A stretch of 64,000 nucleotides of DNA from Pelagibacteraceae bacterium AG-414-E02 (GTDB lineage: Bacteria; Pseudomonadota; Alphaproteobacteria; Pelagibacterales; Pelagibacteraceae). The stretch covers positions 124,001 to 188,000 of the forward strand of contig QCLK01000001.1 of the NCBI GenBank assembly GCA_003214615.1, written 5' to 3'. The notes under the pieces are model-generated. The model searched no databases. It was not told where the DNA came from and saw nothing but the letters and a program-made list of their open reading frames with translations. This document shows, in pieces, positions 6,457 through 15,569 of this stretch; position 1 is the first letter of the stretch, and each line of letters begins with the position of its first letter. A program made the translations under genes and the position numbers.

Positions 6457-8403
6457 TTGGAGAATTTGCTAAAAAAAGAGAAGAGCCCTTACCTTAAACA
6501 ACACGAGAACAATCCAGTGCATTGGTATCCCTGGGGTAAAATAGCACTAAACAAAGCTAAGGAATTAAGAAAACCGATTTTTTTAAGCGTAGGATATGCT
6601 AGTTGCCACTGGTGCCATGTGATGGCACACGAAAGTTTTGAAAGTCAAAGTACTGCTGCAATAATGAATGAAAAATTTATTAATATTAAAGTTGATCGTG
6701 AAGAAAGGCCCGACCTAGATCATGTTTTTCAAAAAAGTTTATCAATTATAACGGGAACGCCTGGTGGATGGCCTCTATCATTATTTTTAGACGAAAACGG
6801 TATTCCTTTTACCGGCGGTACCTATTTCCCTCCAAAAGAAATGCATGGTATGCCTTCTTTTATAAATATTCTTAATCAAGTTTCAGATTTCTATGGAAAA
6901 AATAGAAGTCAAGTAATTGAACAAGCTCCACAAATAAAAAGTGCTTTTCAGCAAATTCAAAAAAAAACTTCAGTAATAAGACAGAGTCTGGTCCCTTATC
7001 TTGAAAATATGGTTAACTATATTGACTATGAATGGGGAGGTTTTCAAGGAAGCCCGAAATTTCCACAATTTTATGTCTTTGAAAGTTTTTTATATTTTTA
7101 TAAGAAAACTAAAAATAAAAAATTTTTTGACGCTGTAAAAGTTTTGCTTAAAAATGTTTGTTCAAGAGGTCTCTATGATCATTTATTAGGAGGCATTGCA
7201 CGTTACTCGACGGATGATAGATGGATAGCACCTCACTTTGAAAAAATGCTTTATGACAACATTTTATTTGTAAATATATTAGGTCAATTTTACCTTGAAG
7301 AACCAAACGACTACTACAAAGATAAACTTATTCAAACTGTAGAGTTCATTAATCAATCATTTAAAAACAAAGAAAATCTTTTGGGCTCTGCATATGATGC
7401 GGACAGCGAAGGAATTGAAGGAAAATATTATGTTTGGGAAGATAAAGAGTTAAAAAATATACTTAAAGAAGATTATGATTTCTTTGTCAAATATTTCGAT
7501 ATCTCGGAAAATGGTAACTGGGAAGGAAAAAATATTTTAATTGAAAAAAGTATTGGTCCTTCAAAAGAAGACAAGGAAAAGTTAAAGAAAATAAAGGATA
7601 AATTGTTATCAATAAGAGAAAAAAGGCCCATGCCTTTTTTTGATGACAAAACCCAAATTGATTTAAACGCATATTGGGTTAGTACTTTAATTTTTGTTGC
7701 AGAAGTACTTGATAACGAAGACTGGAGAAAACTTTCTAAATCGAATTATCAAATAATGAAAAAACTTACTAATGATGAGGTATATCATTGTTACAAAGAC
7801 AAAGAGGGAGTGAAAGTATTTCTTGAGGATTATGCTTATCTATCACAACTAATGATTAATTTGTACGAAGTAAGTGGCGAAATTAGTTTTTTAAATGATG
7901 CTCAAAAAATAAATCAAAAAACCTGGGATCTTTTTTACGATAAAAATAGTAAAATTCTTCAAAAAAATCCTATTGATGAAAATGATCTTTTCGTATCTCC
8001 AACTGATATAAGTGATCTCAATATACCCAATGGTAATAGTATATTTTTAATGAATTGCAAAAAACTCGAGATTATCACTGGTGAAAAAAAGTGGCAAAAT
8101 ATGACAAAAGAATTGACACAAAGTTTTCACTCATTTTTAAATTTGCATGCTACTCAAATGACTAGTTATTTAAAAAATTTGGATATGTGTGAAGAGTTAA
8201 CAAGTTTTACTTTTTTTGGAAATATTGAAAAAAATAAGGATTTGCATGAATATGTGAAAAGTAGATATTTAAAATCTTCTGTTATAATTTATAAAGAAGA
8301 TCCTAAAGATAGCTATCTTGTTGTTTGTAAAAATCAAACATGCTCAAATAAAATTAAAAGCATAAAAGATTTGAAATCTGTTGTAAGCAATTATGCCATA
8401 TAA
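6457..8403 (+). CDS. DUF255 thioredoxin-fold protein (YyaL/SSP411 family)
   Basis: Cytoplasmic protein of 648 residues. Residues 1-160 form the DUF255 thioredoxin-like domain with a CHWC motif (C50, C53) in the conserved SCHWCHVMAHESF segment. The rest is the alpha/alpha-barrel part related to N-acylglucosamine epimerases, with the conserved HFEKMLYDN and AYDADSEG motifs. The biochemical role of the family is not established. The start is TTG, preceded by AAGGAG at a good distance, which decides it. An EamA permease gene overlaps the 3' end by 11 bases. Confidence 0.92.
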   Translation: MENLLKKEKSPYLKQHENNPVHWYPWGKIALNKAKELRKPIFLSVGYASCHWCHVMAHESFESQSTAAIMNEKFINIKVDREERPDLDHVFQKSLSIITGTPGGWPLSLFLDENGIPFTGGTYFPPKEMHGMPSFINILNQVSDFYGKNRSQVIEQAPQIKSAFQQIQKKTSVIRQSLVPYLENMVNYIDYEWGGFQGSPKFPQFYVFESFLYFYKKTKNKKFFDAVKVLLKNVCSRGLYDHLLGGIARYSTDDRWIAPHFEKMLYDNILFVNILGQFYLEEPNDYYKDKLIQTVEFINQSFKNKENLLGSAYDADSEGIEGKYYVWEDKELKNILKEDYDFFVKYFDISENGNWEGKNILIEKSIGPSKEDKEKLKKIKDKLLSIREKRPMPFFDDKTQIDLNAYWVSTLIFVAEVLDNEDWRKLSKSNYQIMKKLTNDEVYHCYKDKEGVKVFLEDYAYLSQLMINLYEVSGEISFLNDAQKINQKTWDLFYDKNSKILQKNPIDENDLFVSPTDISDLNIPNGNSIFLMNCKKLEIITGEKKWQNMTKELTQSFHSFLNLHATQMTSYLKNLDMCEELTSFTFFGNIEKNKDLHEYVKSRYLKSSVIIYKEDPKDSYLVVCKNQTCSNKIKSIKDLKSVVSNYAI

Positions 8404-9250
8404 TGATCAAAAAAAAGGGACGCTTCTTGCTTTTACGGCAATTATGTTTATTACTCCAGATGCGCTTTTCATCAGATTAGCAAATCTTACGTCATGGAAT
8501 CTAATTTTTTATCGAGGCTTTATCCCTTTTATAGTTGTTTTTGTTGGTCTATTAATCATTTATAAAACCAAATTTATTTCAGAACTAATAGAAAATGGCT
8601 GGCACGGAATCGCTTATGCGGGCGTCTTTACAATAACAAATATCTTTTTTGTTATATCAATAGAAAATACTAATGTGGCGAATACTTTAATAATGATTGC
8701 TTTAGCACCTATGCTCTCAGCAGTAATTAGTTTTATTTTTTTAAAAGAAAATACGGATCAAAAAACATGGATAGCCATAGTTATTACTACATTGTCAGTA
8801 ATCTATATTTTTAATGACTCCTTTGAACGTGGTGATATTTTAGGAAATTTTTTAGGGCTAGTTTGTGCCACAGGCTTAGCTGTAGGGGCAGTAATAATAA
8901 GATCATCAAAAAAAATTAGTTTAGTTCCTTCGGCAATGATGGGTAAATTAATAGTAGCATTGATTGCTTTTTTGTTTGCCGACAATTTAATTTTAAAAGA
9001 GAATGACACAATAATTATACCGCTAATGTGTATTATGTGTGTTGCAATACCTTTTGTTTTAATAACTTTAGCTCCAAGATATATCAGTGCTGCAGAAGTT
9101 AATCTCTTTTTTTTGCTTGAGACTATATTAGGACCTATCTGGGTTTGGTTAGTTATTAAAGAACAACCAAGTACTGAAACAATTATTGGCGGAGTTGTAA
9201 TTATCGTTACAATAGCTATTCACTCAATTTTAAGCCTAAAAAAAACCTAG
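8393..9250 (+). CDS. EamA/DMT-family membrane transporter
   Basis: Ten-helix permease of 285 residues with two EamA repeats. Marks include NLTSWNLIFYRGFIPFIV after helix 1, IFLKENTDQKTWIAI closing the first half and the final VIKEQPSTETIIGG segment. The substrate is unknown. The ATG lies 11 bases inside the DUF255 gene, so the two are translationally coupled. An MFS transporter follows about 56 bases later. The protein resembles the EamA permease at 12508-13410 in length and in the WxxRG-type second helix, suggesting an older duplication. Confidence 0.88.
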   Translation: MPYNDQKKGTLLAFTAIMFITPDALFIRLANLTSWNLIFYRGFIPFIVVFVGLLIIYKTKFISELIENGWHGIAYAGVFTITNIFFVISIENTNVANTLIMIALAPMLSAVISFIFLKENTDQKTWIAIVITTLSVIYIFNDSFERGDILGNFLGLVCATGLAVGAVIIRSSKKISLVPSAMMGKLIVALIAFLFADNLILKENDTIIIPLMCIMCVAIPFVLITLAPRYISAAEVNLFFLLETILGPIWVWLVIKEQPSTETIIGGVVIIVTIAIHSILSLKKT

Positions 9251-9306
9251 TCTAATGAAATTATCCATTGCAATTAGTATTGCGAAAGCATAATTACTCT
9301 CCATCT

Positions 9307-10596
9307 ATGGGAAAATTATTAAAAAATTCGTGGGTTCTTTTTACTGGCTACTTTATCCTTATGGTTGCCCATGGATTTCAAGGTAATTTGCTAGGAGTTC
9401 GCTCGGTTATAGAAGAATTCAATTTTATAGCAATAGGTTCAATAATGACAGGTTATTTTGTTGGTTATTTTGCTGGTGCAAATAAAATTCCAGAACTCGT
9501 TGGTAAAGTTGGTCATATAAGAGTTTTTGCGGCTTTTGCTTCGATGGCTTCACTTAGTATTTTAATTCACGCAATTTTTGTTGATCCAATTGTCTGGACA
9601 ATGGGAAGGTTTCTTACGGGCTTTAGCATAGTGGGAATTTTTATTGTTATGGAAAGCTGGTTGAATGATCGAGCTAATAATAGAACTCGAGGTCAACTAT
9701 TGTCTATTTATATGTTTATTACTTTAATAGGACTGTCCTCAGGAACACTTTTATTAAATTTTTCTAGCCCAGAAAAATACGAACCATTTATTTTAATTTC
9801 ATTATTATTATCTTTTGCCCTTGTTCCTATTTTGCTTACAAAACGTAAGGCTCCAAAATTTAAAAAAATAAGTTATATAAGTATAAAAGCCTTATATAAA
9901 ACTTCGCCACTGGGTACTGTTAGTATGTTTTGTACTGGTATTATTCATTCGGCTTTATTTACTTTAGGAGCTGTTTATGCTTCTTCCATGAATTTTACAA
10001 TTTTTGAAATTTCTTTGTTTTTATTTTTAATAGCGGTAGCAGGTGGTATATTTCAGTGGCCAATAGGTTATTATTCAGACAAAACTGATCGAAGGATAAT
10101 AATAATTATCTGTACATTTATATCTGCAATGTTTTGTGTTTTATTAATTACAGCTTCTGGAACCTCGTTGCAAAATATGTATTTAGCTACAAATGTTGGT
10201 GTTAATAAAATAATGTTTTTTTCTTATATAGTTTTATATGCAGGAATGGCTGTACCATTATTCACACTTAATCTGGCTTATGTAAATGACTACATTCCAA
10301 AAGAAAAATTCGTTTCTGCTGGAGGCGGTATGCAAATTATATTTGGAATAGGCGCTATGACTGGACCTATGATTTGTTCTTTATTGATGCAAAAATATGG
10401 AAGCAACGGATTTTTTGTTCATTTGTTATTTTTCCATTTAATCATTGGTGTATTCGGATTGTACAGAATTACAAAAAGAAGTTATAAGGATAATCCTGAG
10501 TCTACATTTACACCTCTGCCTAGAAATATTACTCCATTAGGAATCGAGCTCGATCCAACTACTGGGGCAGATATATCTTCAACAGATAAAAAATAA
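9307..10596 (+). CDS. Major facilitator superfamily transporter
   Basis: Permease of about 429 residues with roughly twelve membrane segments. The motif between helices 8 and 9 is YYSDKTDRR, a good match to the family motif A, and a shorter GRFLTGFSIVG segment marks helix 4. The ATG at 9307 is preferred. An in-frame TTG at 9268 would add 13 polar residues that fit the family poorly and has no clear ribosome binding site. The soluble tail PLPRNITPLGIELDP is a recurring end of a YcaD-like MFS subgroup. The substrate is unknown. Confidence 0.85.
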   Translation: MGKLLKNSWVLFTGYFILMVAHGFQGNLLGVRSVIEEFNFIAIGSIMTGYFVGYFAGANKIPELVGKVGHIRVFAAFASMASLSILIHAIFVDPIVWTMGRFLTGFSIVGIFIVMESWLNDRANNRTRGQLLSIYMFITLIGLSSGTLLLNFSSPEKYEPFILISLLLSFALVPILLTKRKAPKFKKISYISIKALYKTSPLGTVSMFCTGIIHSALFTLGAVYASSMNFTIFEISLFLFLIAVAGGIFQWPIGYYSDKTDRRIIIIICTFISAMFCVLLITASGTSLQNMYLATNVGVNKIMFFSYIVLYAGMAVPLFTLNLAYVNDYIPKEKFVSAGGGMQIIFGIGAMTGPMICSLLMQKYGSNGFFVHLLFFHLIIGVFGLYRITKRSYKDNPESTFTPLPRNITPLGIELDPTTGADISSTDKK

Positions 10597-10699
10597 ACCA
10601 TATAAAATCTACTAAAAAACACCGTTAAAACTACGTAACAAATTGAGCACAAAAATAATAAATTAAATGGTTAATATCTATGTCTTTTGATAGCATTTA

Positions 10700-11719
10700 A
10701 TGATGAAAAAAGTATTTATAATTCTAATTTGTTTATTAATTACAAGTCCTGCATTTGCGGGAACATCACAATTATTTGGTTTATGGAAATTTTTTAAAGA
10801 GGGTAAAATGGTACGTATCTCTTCATATAATTCAGCACCTTTTCCAAATGAATTTATGAGTTTAAAAGATGGGTCGTATAAAAATTCACCAGTCAAAATA
10901 GATGCATTAATGGTATTTCCTAAAAAAGGTGAAGGACCATTTCCTGTTGTAGTATTCAATCATTCAAGCGGTGGAGCTAGGCTATTTAGCAATGAATGGT
11001 TTAAATTTAACAGACAAATGGCAAAGCATTTTCTGAAAAAAGGAATTGCAGTAATGTTCGTAGATAATTTTAATGGAAGAAATGTAATAAGTGCAGGGGC
11101 TGATCAAGCGCAAGTATCAACCTATTCATTTTATATTGATGCATTTATGACGCTTGAATATTTATCTAAAGATCCAAGGGTTAATATAAAAAAAGTTGGA
11201 ATTACAGGTTGGTCAAGAGGTGGAATGAATTCACTTGCAATCGCTGAAACACGAATAAGAGATGCGCTTATCAGTAAAGATTTATATTATGCTGCTTCAC
11301 TGCCTAGATCTGTAGAATGTCGCCAATCAGGATTTTTTAGAAATCCTCAACCGATAAAAGAAACTAAAATCTGGATGGTAAATGGTTCAATTGATGACGC
11401 TTCACATGCACACATATGTGAAGAGTATGGAGCAAAAATGAAAGCAGCTGGAGCAGATATAGAAGTAACTACTAAATCAGGATGGGGTCATGGATTCGAG
11501 GCTAATTATTCAGCTGAATATGAAGAACACCTTGAAGCCTGGCATGAATGTCCCGATTACTATACAGAAGATGACGGAATGGCGAACAAGGACGCCAAGA
11601 TAGATGCTTCATGTATTACTTATGGTTATCACGTAGGTGGAACAAGAAAAGATGGCCAACCAAGTTGGAGGATTTTCAAGGGTACAGCCATAAAATTTTT
11701 TAAAAAAAATTTACTGTAG
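10700..11719 (+). CDS. Exported alpha/beta-hydrolase (dienelactone hydrolase-like)
   Basis: Protein of 339 residues with an N-terminal signal peptide ending near residue 20 (SPAFAG), so probably periplasmic. The nucleophile elbow is GWSRGG with S172. Acid D232 or D233 in GSIDDASHAH and histidine H264 in GWGHGFE complete a plausible triad. Family members hydrolyse esters, lactones or related bonds. It stands alone after a 103-base gap with no visible terminator and is followed by two very small genes. The substrate is not inferable. Confidence 0.85.
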   Translation: MMKKVFIILICLLITSPAFAGTSQLFGLWKFFKEGKMVRISSYNSAPFPNEFMSLKDGSYKNSPVKIDALMVFPKKGEGPFPVVVFNHSSGGARLFSNEWFKFNRQMAKHFLKKGIAVMFVDNFNGRNVISAGADQAQVSTYSFYIDAFMTLEYLSKDPRVNIKKVGITGWSRGGMNSLAIAETRIRDALISKDLYYAASLPRSVECRQSGFFRNPQPIKETKIWMVNGSIDDASHAHICEEYGAKMKAAGADIEVTTKSGWGHGFEANYSAEYEEHLEAWHECPDYYTEDDGMANKDAKIDASCITYGYHVGGTRKDGQPSWRIFKGTAIKFFKKNLL

Positions 11720-11728
11720 AATAACATT

Positions 11729-11794
11729 ATGCAACATTTCTTTGTTCCTATAATTGGTTTGATTATATTCATACTTATCCTGACGCTGGCATGA
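11729..11794 (+). CDS. Possible 21-residue membrane microprotein
   Basis: A 22-codon frame encoding MQHFFVPIIGLIIFILILTLA, almost wholly hydrophobic and long enough for one membrane helix. It starts 9 bases after the hydrolase stop. Its TGA overlaps the ATG of the next gene in the ATGA arrangement common for coupled genes here. There is no clear Shine-Dalgarno sequence. It could be a leader that couples translation of the 75-residue protein, a true microprotein, or chance. Confidence 0.4.
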   Translation: MQHFFVPIIGLIIFILILTLA

Positions 11795-12018
11795 ACAAAG
11801 AAAACGCAAGTAAACTCTGGAAAATCATACAGGAATCTGGCGATTATTTAAAAGGACAACTACCCGATCACCCCAATCATCCTAAAGGAAGAAACCCATA
11901 TGCCCATGTGGCTATATGCGTAAAATCTAAATTTCAAAAAAGTTATAAAGATATTGAAGATGAAAAATTTCAAGAAGTTATAAATTACATTGAATTTTTA
12001 AAAAAAAACCCAAGTTAA
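11791..12018 (+). CDS. Small uncharacterised protein, 75 residues
   Basis: Not recognised. It is a soluble, charged protein with a central DHPNHPKGRNPYAHV segment rich in proline, histidine and glycine, and a C-terminal amphipathic helix (EKFQEVINYIEFLKK). One cysteine lies in VAICVKSKF. There is no signal peptide or membrane segment. The start codon overlaps the stop of a 21-residue hydrophobic frame. It converges on the pseudoazurin gene with 6 bases between the stop codons. The compact HP-rich core suggests conservation, but no function can be given. Confidence 0.6.
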   Translation: MNKENASKLWKIIQESGDYLKGQLPDHPNHPKGRNPYAHVAICVKSKFQKSYKDIEDEKFQEVINYIEFLKKNPS

Positions 12019-12024
12019 AGATAA

Positions 12025-12450
12025 TTATAAAGAGGATATTAATTCTTCAGCAATTTTTTTTGATTTACCTTGATATTTTAGTTTTTTTATTGCTTCTAAA
12101 TTTGATTTATCATTACCAACCACAATAAAACCTATCATTCCCATACCTTTGTGGGGTGTGCACCAATAAGCATAGATTCCTGGAATTTCAAATTTATATT
12201 CTGTATCTTTGCTTAAAGCAGATCTAAACTTTTCCACTCCTTCTGGAACGCCACCTTTAATAAACTCAACGTTGTGACCAGGTTTTGTTGATTTCCAAAA
12301 AACCGTATCTCCGATATCAACTTTTACAATTTTTTTTGAATAAACCATATGTTCTTTTCCTAATTTATTTAACATTTCTATTGTTTGGTCAGCAGCTGAA
12401 GCTGATTGGGTAATTAGTAATAAGGATATTAGAATAATTATTTTTTTCAT
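12025..12450 (-). CDS. Pseudoazurin (type I copper protein)
   Basis: Periplasmic blue copper electron carrier of 141 residues with a signal peptide cleaved after about residue 19 (QSASA). The copper ligands are H59 in GHNVEF, C97 and H100 in WCTPH, and M105. Their spacing (38, 3 and 5 residues) equals that of characterised pseudoazurins. The same strand upstream carries a sulfite-dehydrogenase-like enzyme and its cytochrome c. In Sinorhizobium a pseudoazurin gene sits with the sorT/sorU sulfite dehydrogenase, so it may accept sulfite electrons here. A different periplasmic donor is possible. Confidence 0.93.
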   Translation of the reverse strand: MKKIIILISLLLITQSASAADQTIEMLNKLGKEHMVYSKKIVKVDIGDTVFWKSTKPGHNVEFIKGGVPEGVEKFRSALSKDTEYKFEIPGIYAYWCTPHKGMGMIGFIVVGNDKSNLEAIKKLKYQGKSKKIAEELISSL

Positions 12451-12507
12451 TAATCTAAATTATCTTAAATGTTTTGAGTTTTGAGTTTTAAGATTGTCGC
12501 TGCGACA

Positions 12508-13410
12508 CTAATTAAGCCCTATAAATCGTCTGTTTCTCTTAGTATTTAAGCTATAAAAAAGAATTGCAAAAGTTATTATAAAACCTCCTATAATTGTATT
12601 GGTAGTTGGAACCTCGTTTATACCGAAAATTGGTAGCCAAACCCAAAAAATACCTCCTAGAACTTCTGTTAAGGATAATAAAGTAAGATCTGCCGCAGGT
12701 AAATTTTTAGAACCAATTGAGTACAGGATTAAACCTGAACATACTAATGTTCCATGTAGTGCTGAAAGAGAAGAATTTTTAAAAGTAGTAAAAAAACTCT
12801 GTTCACCGATAATTAATACAGCAAAAGAAATAATTGCACAAAACAAACCAGCCAAGGAAACTGTTGTAAAAGTTGGTGCTCTTTTATTCCATCTTAAGCT
12901 AACGGAACCAATTGAAAAACCTAAAGATGATAAAAGACCAAGCATTAAACCAAATAATGTTCCTATTTTGCTACTATTAAAGGCCATAAAAGTAATTCCA
13001 ACAGCAGCAATAATAATTGCGAACAAAGTGGTCACAGAAACTTTTTCTTTAAGAAAAATATACCCAAGTATTGCTGTCATGAATGGCATCGCTGCTAGCA
13101 TCATAAGAGTTACAGCTGCAGTAGTATGAGTGATCGACCAAATAAAACCAATAAAAGCAGTGGCAAAACCTATGCCACCTACAACTATTGAAAAATCAAT
13201 TTTTCTATAATTTTTAGTAAAAGATTTTCCTTCTTTAAGAAATAAATAAAGATTTAAAATAATAAAAATGGTTAAACCTCTAAAGAAAAGATATTGCCAA
13301 GGTACTGATCGAGCGTCTTCAATATATCTAACAACCAATGCTCCGAAAGACCATAAAATCCCTGCAAATAAAACTATTAAGATTGCAAAATTAGTTTTAT
13401 CTTTTGACAT
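12508..13410 (-). CDS. EamA/DMT-family membrane transporter in the molybdenum/sulfite gene block
   Basis: Permease of 300 residues with two EamA repeats. Visible are FFRGLTIFIIL in helix 2, IFLKEKVSVTTL at the end of the first half and the closing LTEVLGGIFWVWLPIF. Its ATG overlaps the moaE stop codon as TAATG, so it is translationally coupled to the cofactor genes. Being last in the moa/sor block hints at transport of a sulfur compound such as a sulfonate, sulfite or sulfate, but this rests on position only. Downstream, TGTCG-CTG-CGACA at 12495-12507 is a weak hairpin without a U run. Confidence 0.88.
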   Translation of the reverse strand: MSKDKTNFAILIVLFAGILWSFGALVVRYIEDARSVPWQYLFFRGLTIFIILNLYLFLKEGKSFTKNYRKIDFSIVVGGIGFATAFIGFIWSITHTTAAVTLMMLAAMPFMTAILGYIFLKEKVSVTTLFAIIIAAVGITFMAFNSSKIGTLFGLMLGLLSSLGFSIGSVSLRWNKRAPTFTTVSLAGLFCAIISFAVLIIGEQSFFTTFKNSSLSALHGTLVCSGLILYSIGSKNLPAADLTLLSLTEVLGGIFWVWLPIFGINEVPTTNTIIGGFIITFAILFYSLNTKRNRRFIGLN

Positions 13411-13868
13411 TATTTAACTTCTTTTTTAGGTCTTAAAGAATGTCCTGGAAGCCATTCTTCTTTTCCGTCTGCGTAATGCTCTTTTTTCCATATTGGAGAT
13501 TGGTGTTTAACTTCTTCTAAAATATACCTACAAATTTTAAAAGCTTCATCTCTATGGCCTGTTCCAACAGCTATAAGAATGCTTATTTCACCAATAGGTG
13601 CGTAACCTTTTGCATGCTCTAAAAAAATCTTAGCATTATTATCAAATTTATTTTTGGCATCCTTACAGATTGATTGGAAAGATTTTACTACAGCTTGGTC
13701 ATGAGCATCATAAGTTACAGCTGTTACTTTTTTTCCACTATTTTCGTTTCTTACTCTCCCGACAAAGATAGATTCTGCACCATGATCATCCGAATAGATG
13801 AATTTTTTGGCCTTTTCTATAGAAATCTTTTGCTCCTCATTTTTAACTAGAGCGGTGTGAATACTCAT
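13410..13868 (-). CDS. moaE: Molybdopterin synthase catalytic subunit MoaE
   Basis: Large subunit of molybdopterin synthase, 152 residues, which inserts two sulfurs from MoaD thiocarboxylate into cyclic pyranopterin monophosphate. Typical features are FVGRVRNENSGKKV near residue 36, the HRDEAF segment and the lysine-rich active-site stretch PIWKKEHYADGKEEW near the C-terminus. The start overlaps the moaD stop as TAATG, matching the 2:2 complex of the two proteins. The end overlaps the start of an EamA permease. Confidence 0.95.
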   Translation of the reverse strand: MSIHTALVKNEEQKISIEKAKKFIYSDDHGAESIFVGRVRNENSGKKVTAVTYDAHDQAVVKSFQSICKDAKNKFDNNAKIFLEHAKGYAPIGEISILIAVGTGHRDEAFKICRYILEEVKHQSPIWKKEHYADGKEEWLPGHSLRPKKEVK

Positions 13869-14134
13869 TAACCTCCGCCAATAGGTGGGATAATTGAAAT
13901 TAATTCTTTATTTTTTAATTGATAGTTATCATTGATGATTTCGTCTTTCTCGCTAAAAAAAGCTGCAGAATTTGGTAAATTGCCTAAATTATTTTTTGAA
14001 TATTTTTCATTAATTAATTTTTTAAGACCTTCTCGAAGATGACCTATATTTGAATTTTCTGGTAATTTGATAAGTAAAGTTTCGTTTTCACTTAACATTT
14101 TTGAAGATCCATAAAGTTTTATTTGAATTTCCAT
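13868..14134 (-). CDS. moaD: Molybdopterin synthase sulfur-carrier subunit MoaD
   Basis: Ubiquitin-fold sulfur carrier of 88 residues ending in PPIGGG, whose terminal Gly-Gly is adenylated and thiocarboxylated. Length is close to the usual 80-90. It lies 7 bases downstream of moaA, and its stop overlaps the moaE start. The activating enzyme MoeB is not in this window and must be supplied elsewhere. Confidence 0.93.
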   Translation of the reverse strand: MEIQIKLYGSSKMLSENETLLIKLPENSNIGHLREGLKKLINEKYSKNNLGNLPNSAAFFSEKDEIINDNYQLKNKELISIIPPIGGG

Positions 14135-14141
14135 AAAAAGA

Positions 14142-15131
14142 TTATCCGCCAGTTACGTTCATATGTCTAGGAACGAATTTATCTTCTTTTCTTCTTTCAA
14201 TAACAAAATCATGTCCTTTAGGTTTTCGTGAAATAGCCTCATATATAGTTTCTTTTAAAAAATCATTATTTTTACTTTTTCTTAAAGGAGTCTTTAAATC
14301 CGCTTTATCTTGTTGACCTAAACACATGTACATCTCTCCTGTGCATGTAATTCTCACGCGATTGCAACTTTCACAAAAATTATGAGTATGTGGGGTTATA
14401 AATCCTATTTTTTGATCAGTTTCATGACAGTGAACATATCTTGCTGGTCCTCCAGTCTTTAAAGGATCGTCAGAAAGGCTATATTTAGTTTGTATTAAAC
14501 TTTTTACATCAGTTAATGGCATATATTGATCGGCTCTCTTTTCACCTATTTCACCCATTGGCATAACTTCAATAAATGTTAAGCCAAATTTGTTTTCTCC
14601 ACACCAATTAACTAAATTTAAAATCTCATTATCATTAACATTTTTAAGAGCTACTGTATTAATCTTAATTTTCATGCCTGCTTCTTTTGCGGCGTTAATT
14701 CCTCTAATAACTTTATTAAAATCCCCAATTTTTGTAATTAATTTAAATTTATTTTTATCTAATGTGTCTAATGAAATATTAATTCTTTTAACTCCATTTT
14801 TAAATAAATCTTTAGCATAACGTTCGAGCTGGGAACCGTTTGTTGTTACAGTAAGTTCTTCCAAACCTTTTCCTATTTTTTTTCCAACGTTGTTAAACAA
14901 ATGCAATATATTTTTTCTAACTAAAGGTTCTCCACCTGTAATTCTTATTTTTTTAACACCAAGTTCTATAAGTGCATCGCTTAACCTTTCTAATTCCTCT
15001 AAAGACAAAAGGTCCTTTTTGGGAAGAAACTGCATATCTTCAGACATGCAATAGGTACATCTAAAATCACAACGATCCGTGACTGAAATTCTTACGTAGG
15101 ATATTTTTCGCTGAAATGGATCTATTAACAT
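14142..15131 (-). CDS. moaA: GTP 3',8-cyclase MoaA
   Basis: Radical-SAM enzyme that begins molybdenum cofactor synthesis by rearranging GTP, 329 residues. The N-terminal cluster motif is C21-x3-C25-x2-C28 within TDRCDFRCTYC. The second cluster is in CESCNRVRITC with a further cysteine in YMC. The essential C-terminal Gly-Gly is present (NVTGG). The ATG at 15131 gives the standard MLIDPFQR opening and is preferred over an in-frame TTG at 15149. The gene is downstream of the sulfite dehydrogenase cytochrome and 7 bases upstream of moaD. Confidence 0.95.
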   Translation of the reverse strand: MLIDPFQRKISYVRISVTDRCDFRCTYCMSEDMQFLPKKDLLSLEELERLSDALIELGVKKIRITGGEPLVRKNILHLFNNVGKKIGKGLEELTVTTNGSQLERYAKDLFKNGVKRINISLDTLDKNKFKLITKIGDFNKVIRGINAAKEAGMKIKINTVALKNVNDNEILNLVNWCGENKFGLTFIEVMPMGEIGEKRADQYMPLTDVKSLIQTKYSLSDDPLKTGGPARYVHCHETDQKIGFITPHTHNFCESCNRVRITCTGEMYMCLGQQDKADLKTPLRKSKNNDFLKETIYEAISRKPKGHDFVIERRKEDKFVPRHMNVTGG

Positions 15132-15209
15132 ATGTAAATCTAACCACAAAAACCGAGATTTGTTAATTACTTTAATTATACCTAATATCTCTGTGAATAT
15201 ATAATTTAG

Positions 15210-15536
15210 CTATTTTCCAGAACTATTAGCGACATAAAATGATACAGCATCAATCTCTTCTGAAGTTAGTAAACCCTCCTCTCCAAATGCTGGCATTACT
15301 CCAAGCCCTTCTGTTACAATAAGTTTCACTTGTTCTTCTGTAGGTTTTAAAATATCTAAATTTGGACCTATATTACCCTCTGAAGCGGCAGCTTTTAAAA
15401 TATGACAAGCGCCACACGCCGCTTTATTATTATAAACATCCAAGCCCAAAGCCATTTTTTCTGAATCTGCTTGTAGATTTGTTGTTAAGGGAAATGAAAA
15501 TAATAAAATAACAATAAAAATTTTAAAAATTCTCAT
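15210..15536 (-). CDS. Periplasmic monohaem cytochrome c, probable sulfite dehydrogenase subunit
   Basis: Class I cytochrome c of 108 residues with a signal peptide ending near residue 23 (LQADSE). Haem is bound at C41-x2-C44-H45 (CGACH), with M81 in GVMPAFG as the distal ligand. The C-terminal LTSEEIDAVSFYVAN helix closes the fold. It follows the molybdenum enzyme by 33 bases, as SorB or SorU cytochromes follow SorA or SorT. It would take electrons from sulfite oxidation and pass them to pseudoazurin or the terminal oxidase. Pairing with that enzyme is inferred from position. Confidence 0.88.
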   Translation of the reverse strand: MRIFKIFIVILLFSFPLTTNLQADSEKMALGLDVYNNKAACGACHILKAAASEGNIGPNLDILKPTEEQVKLIVTEGLGVMPAFGEEGLLTSEEIDAVSFYVANSSGK

Positions 15537-15569
15537 TACAAAAATTTTATATACTAAATTTTAAAATCT

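Noticed and set aside
12495-12507. Hairpin TGTCG-CTG-CGACA after the EamA gene
   Set aside because: A five-base stem with a three-base loop and no U run is too weak to call a terminator.
12599-13129. A 176-codon open frame on the plus strand
   Set aside because: It lies wholly antisense to a well-supported EamA permease gene. Its translation is low-complexity with no recognisable motif, as expected for a frame shadow in AT-rich DNA.
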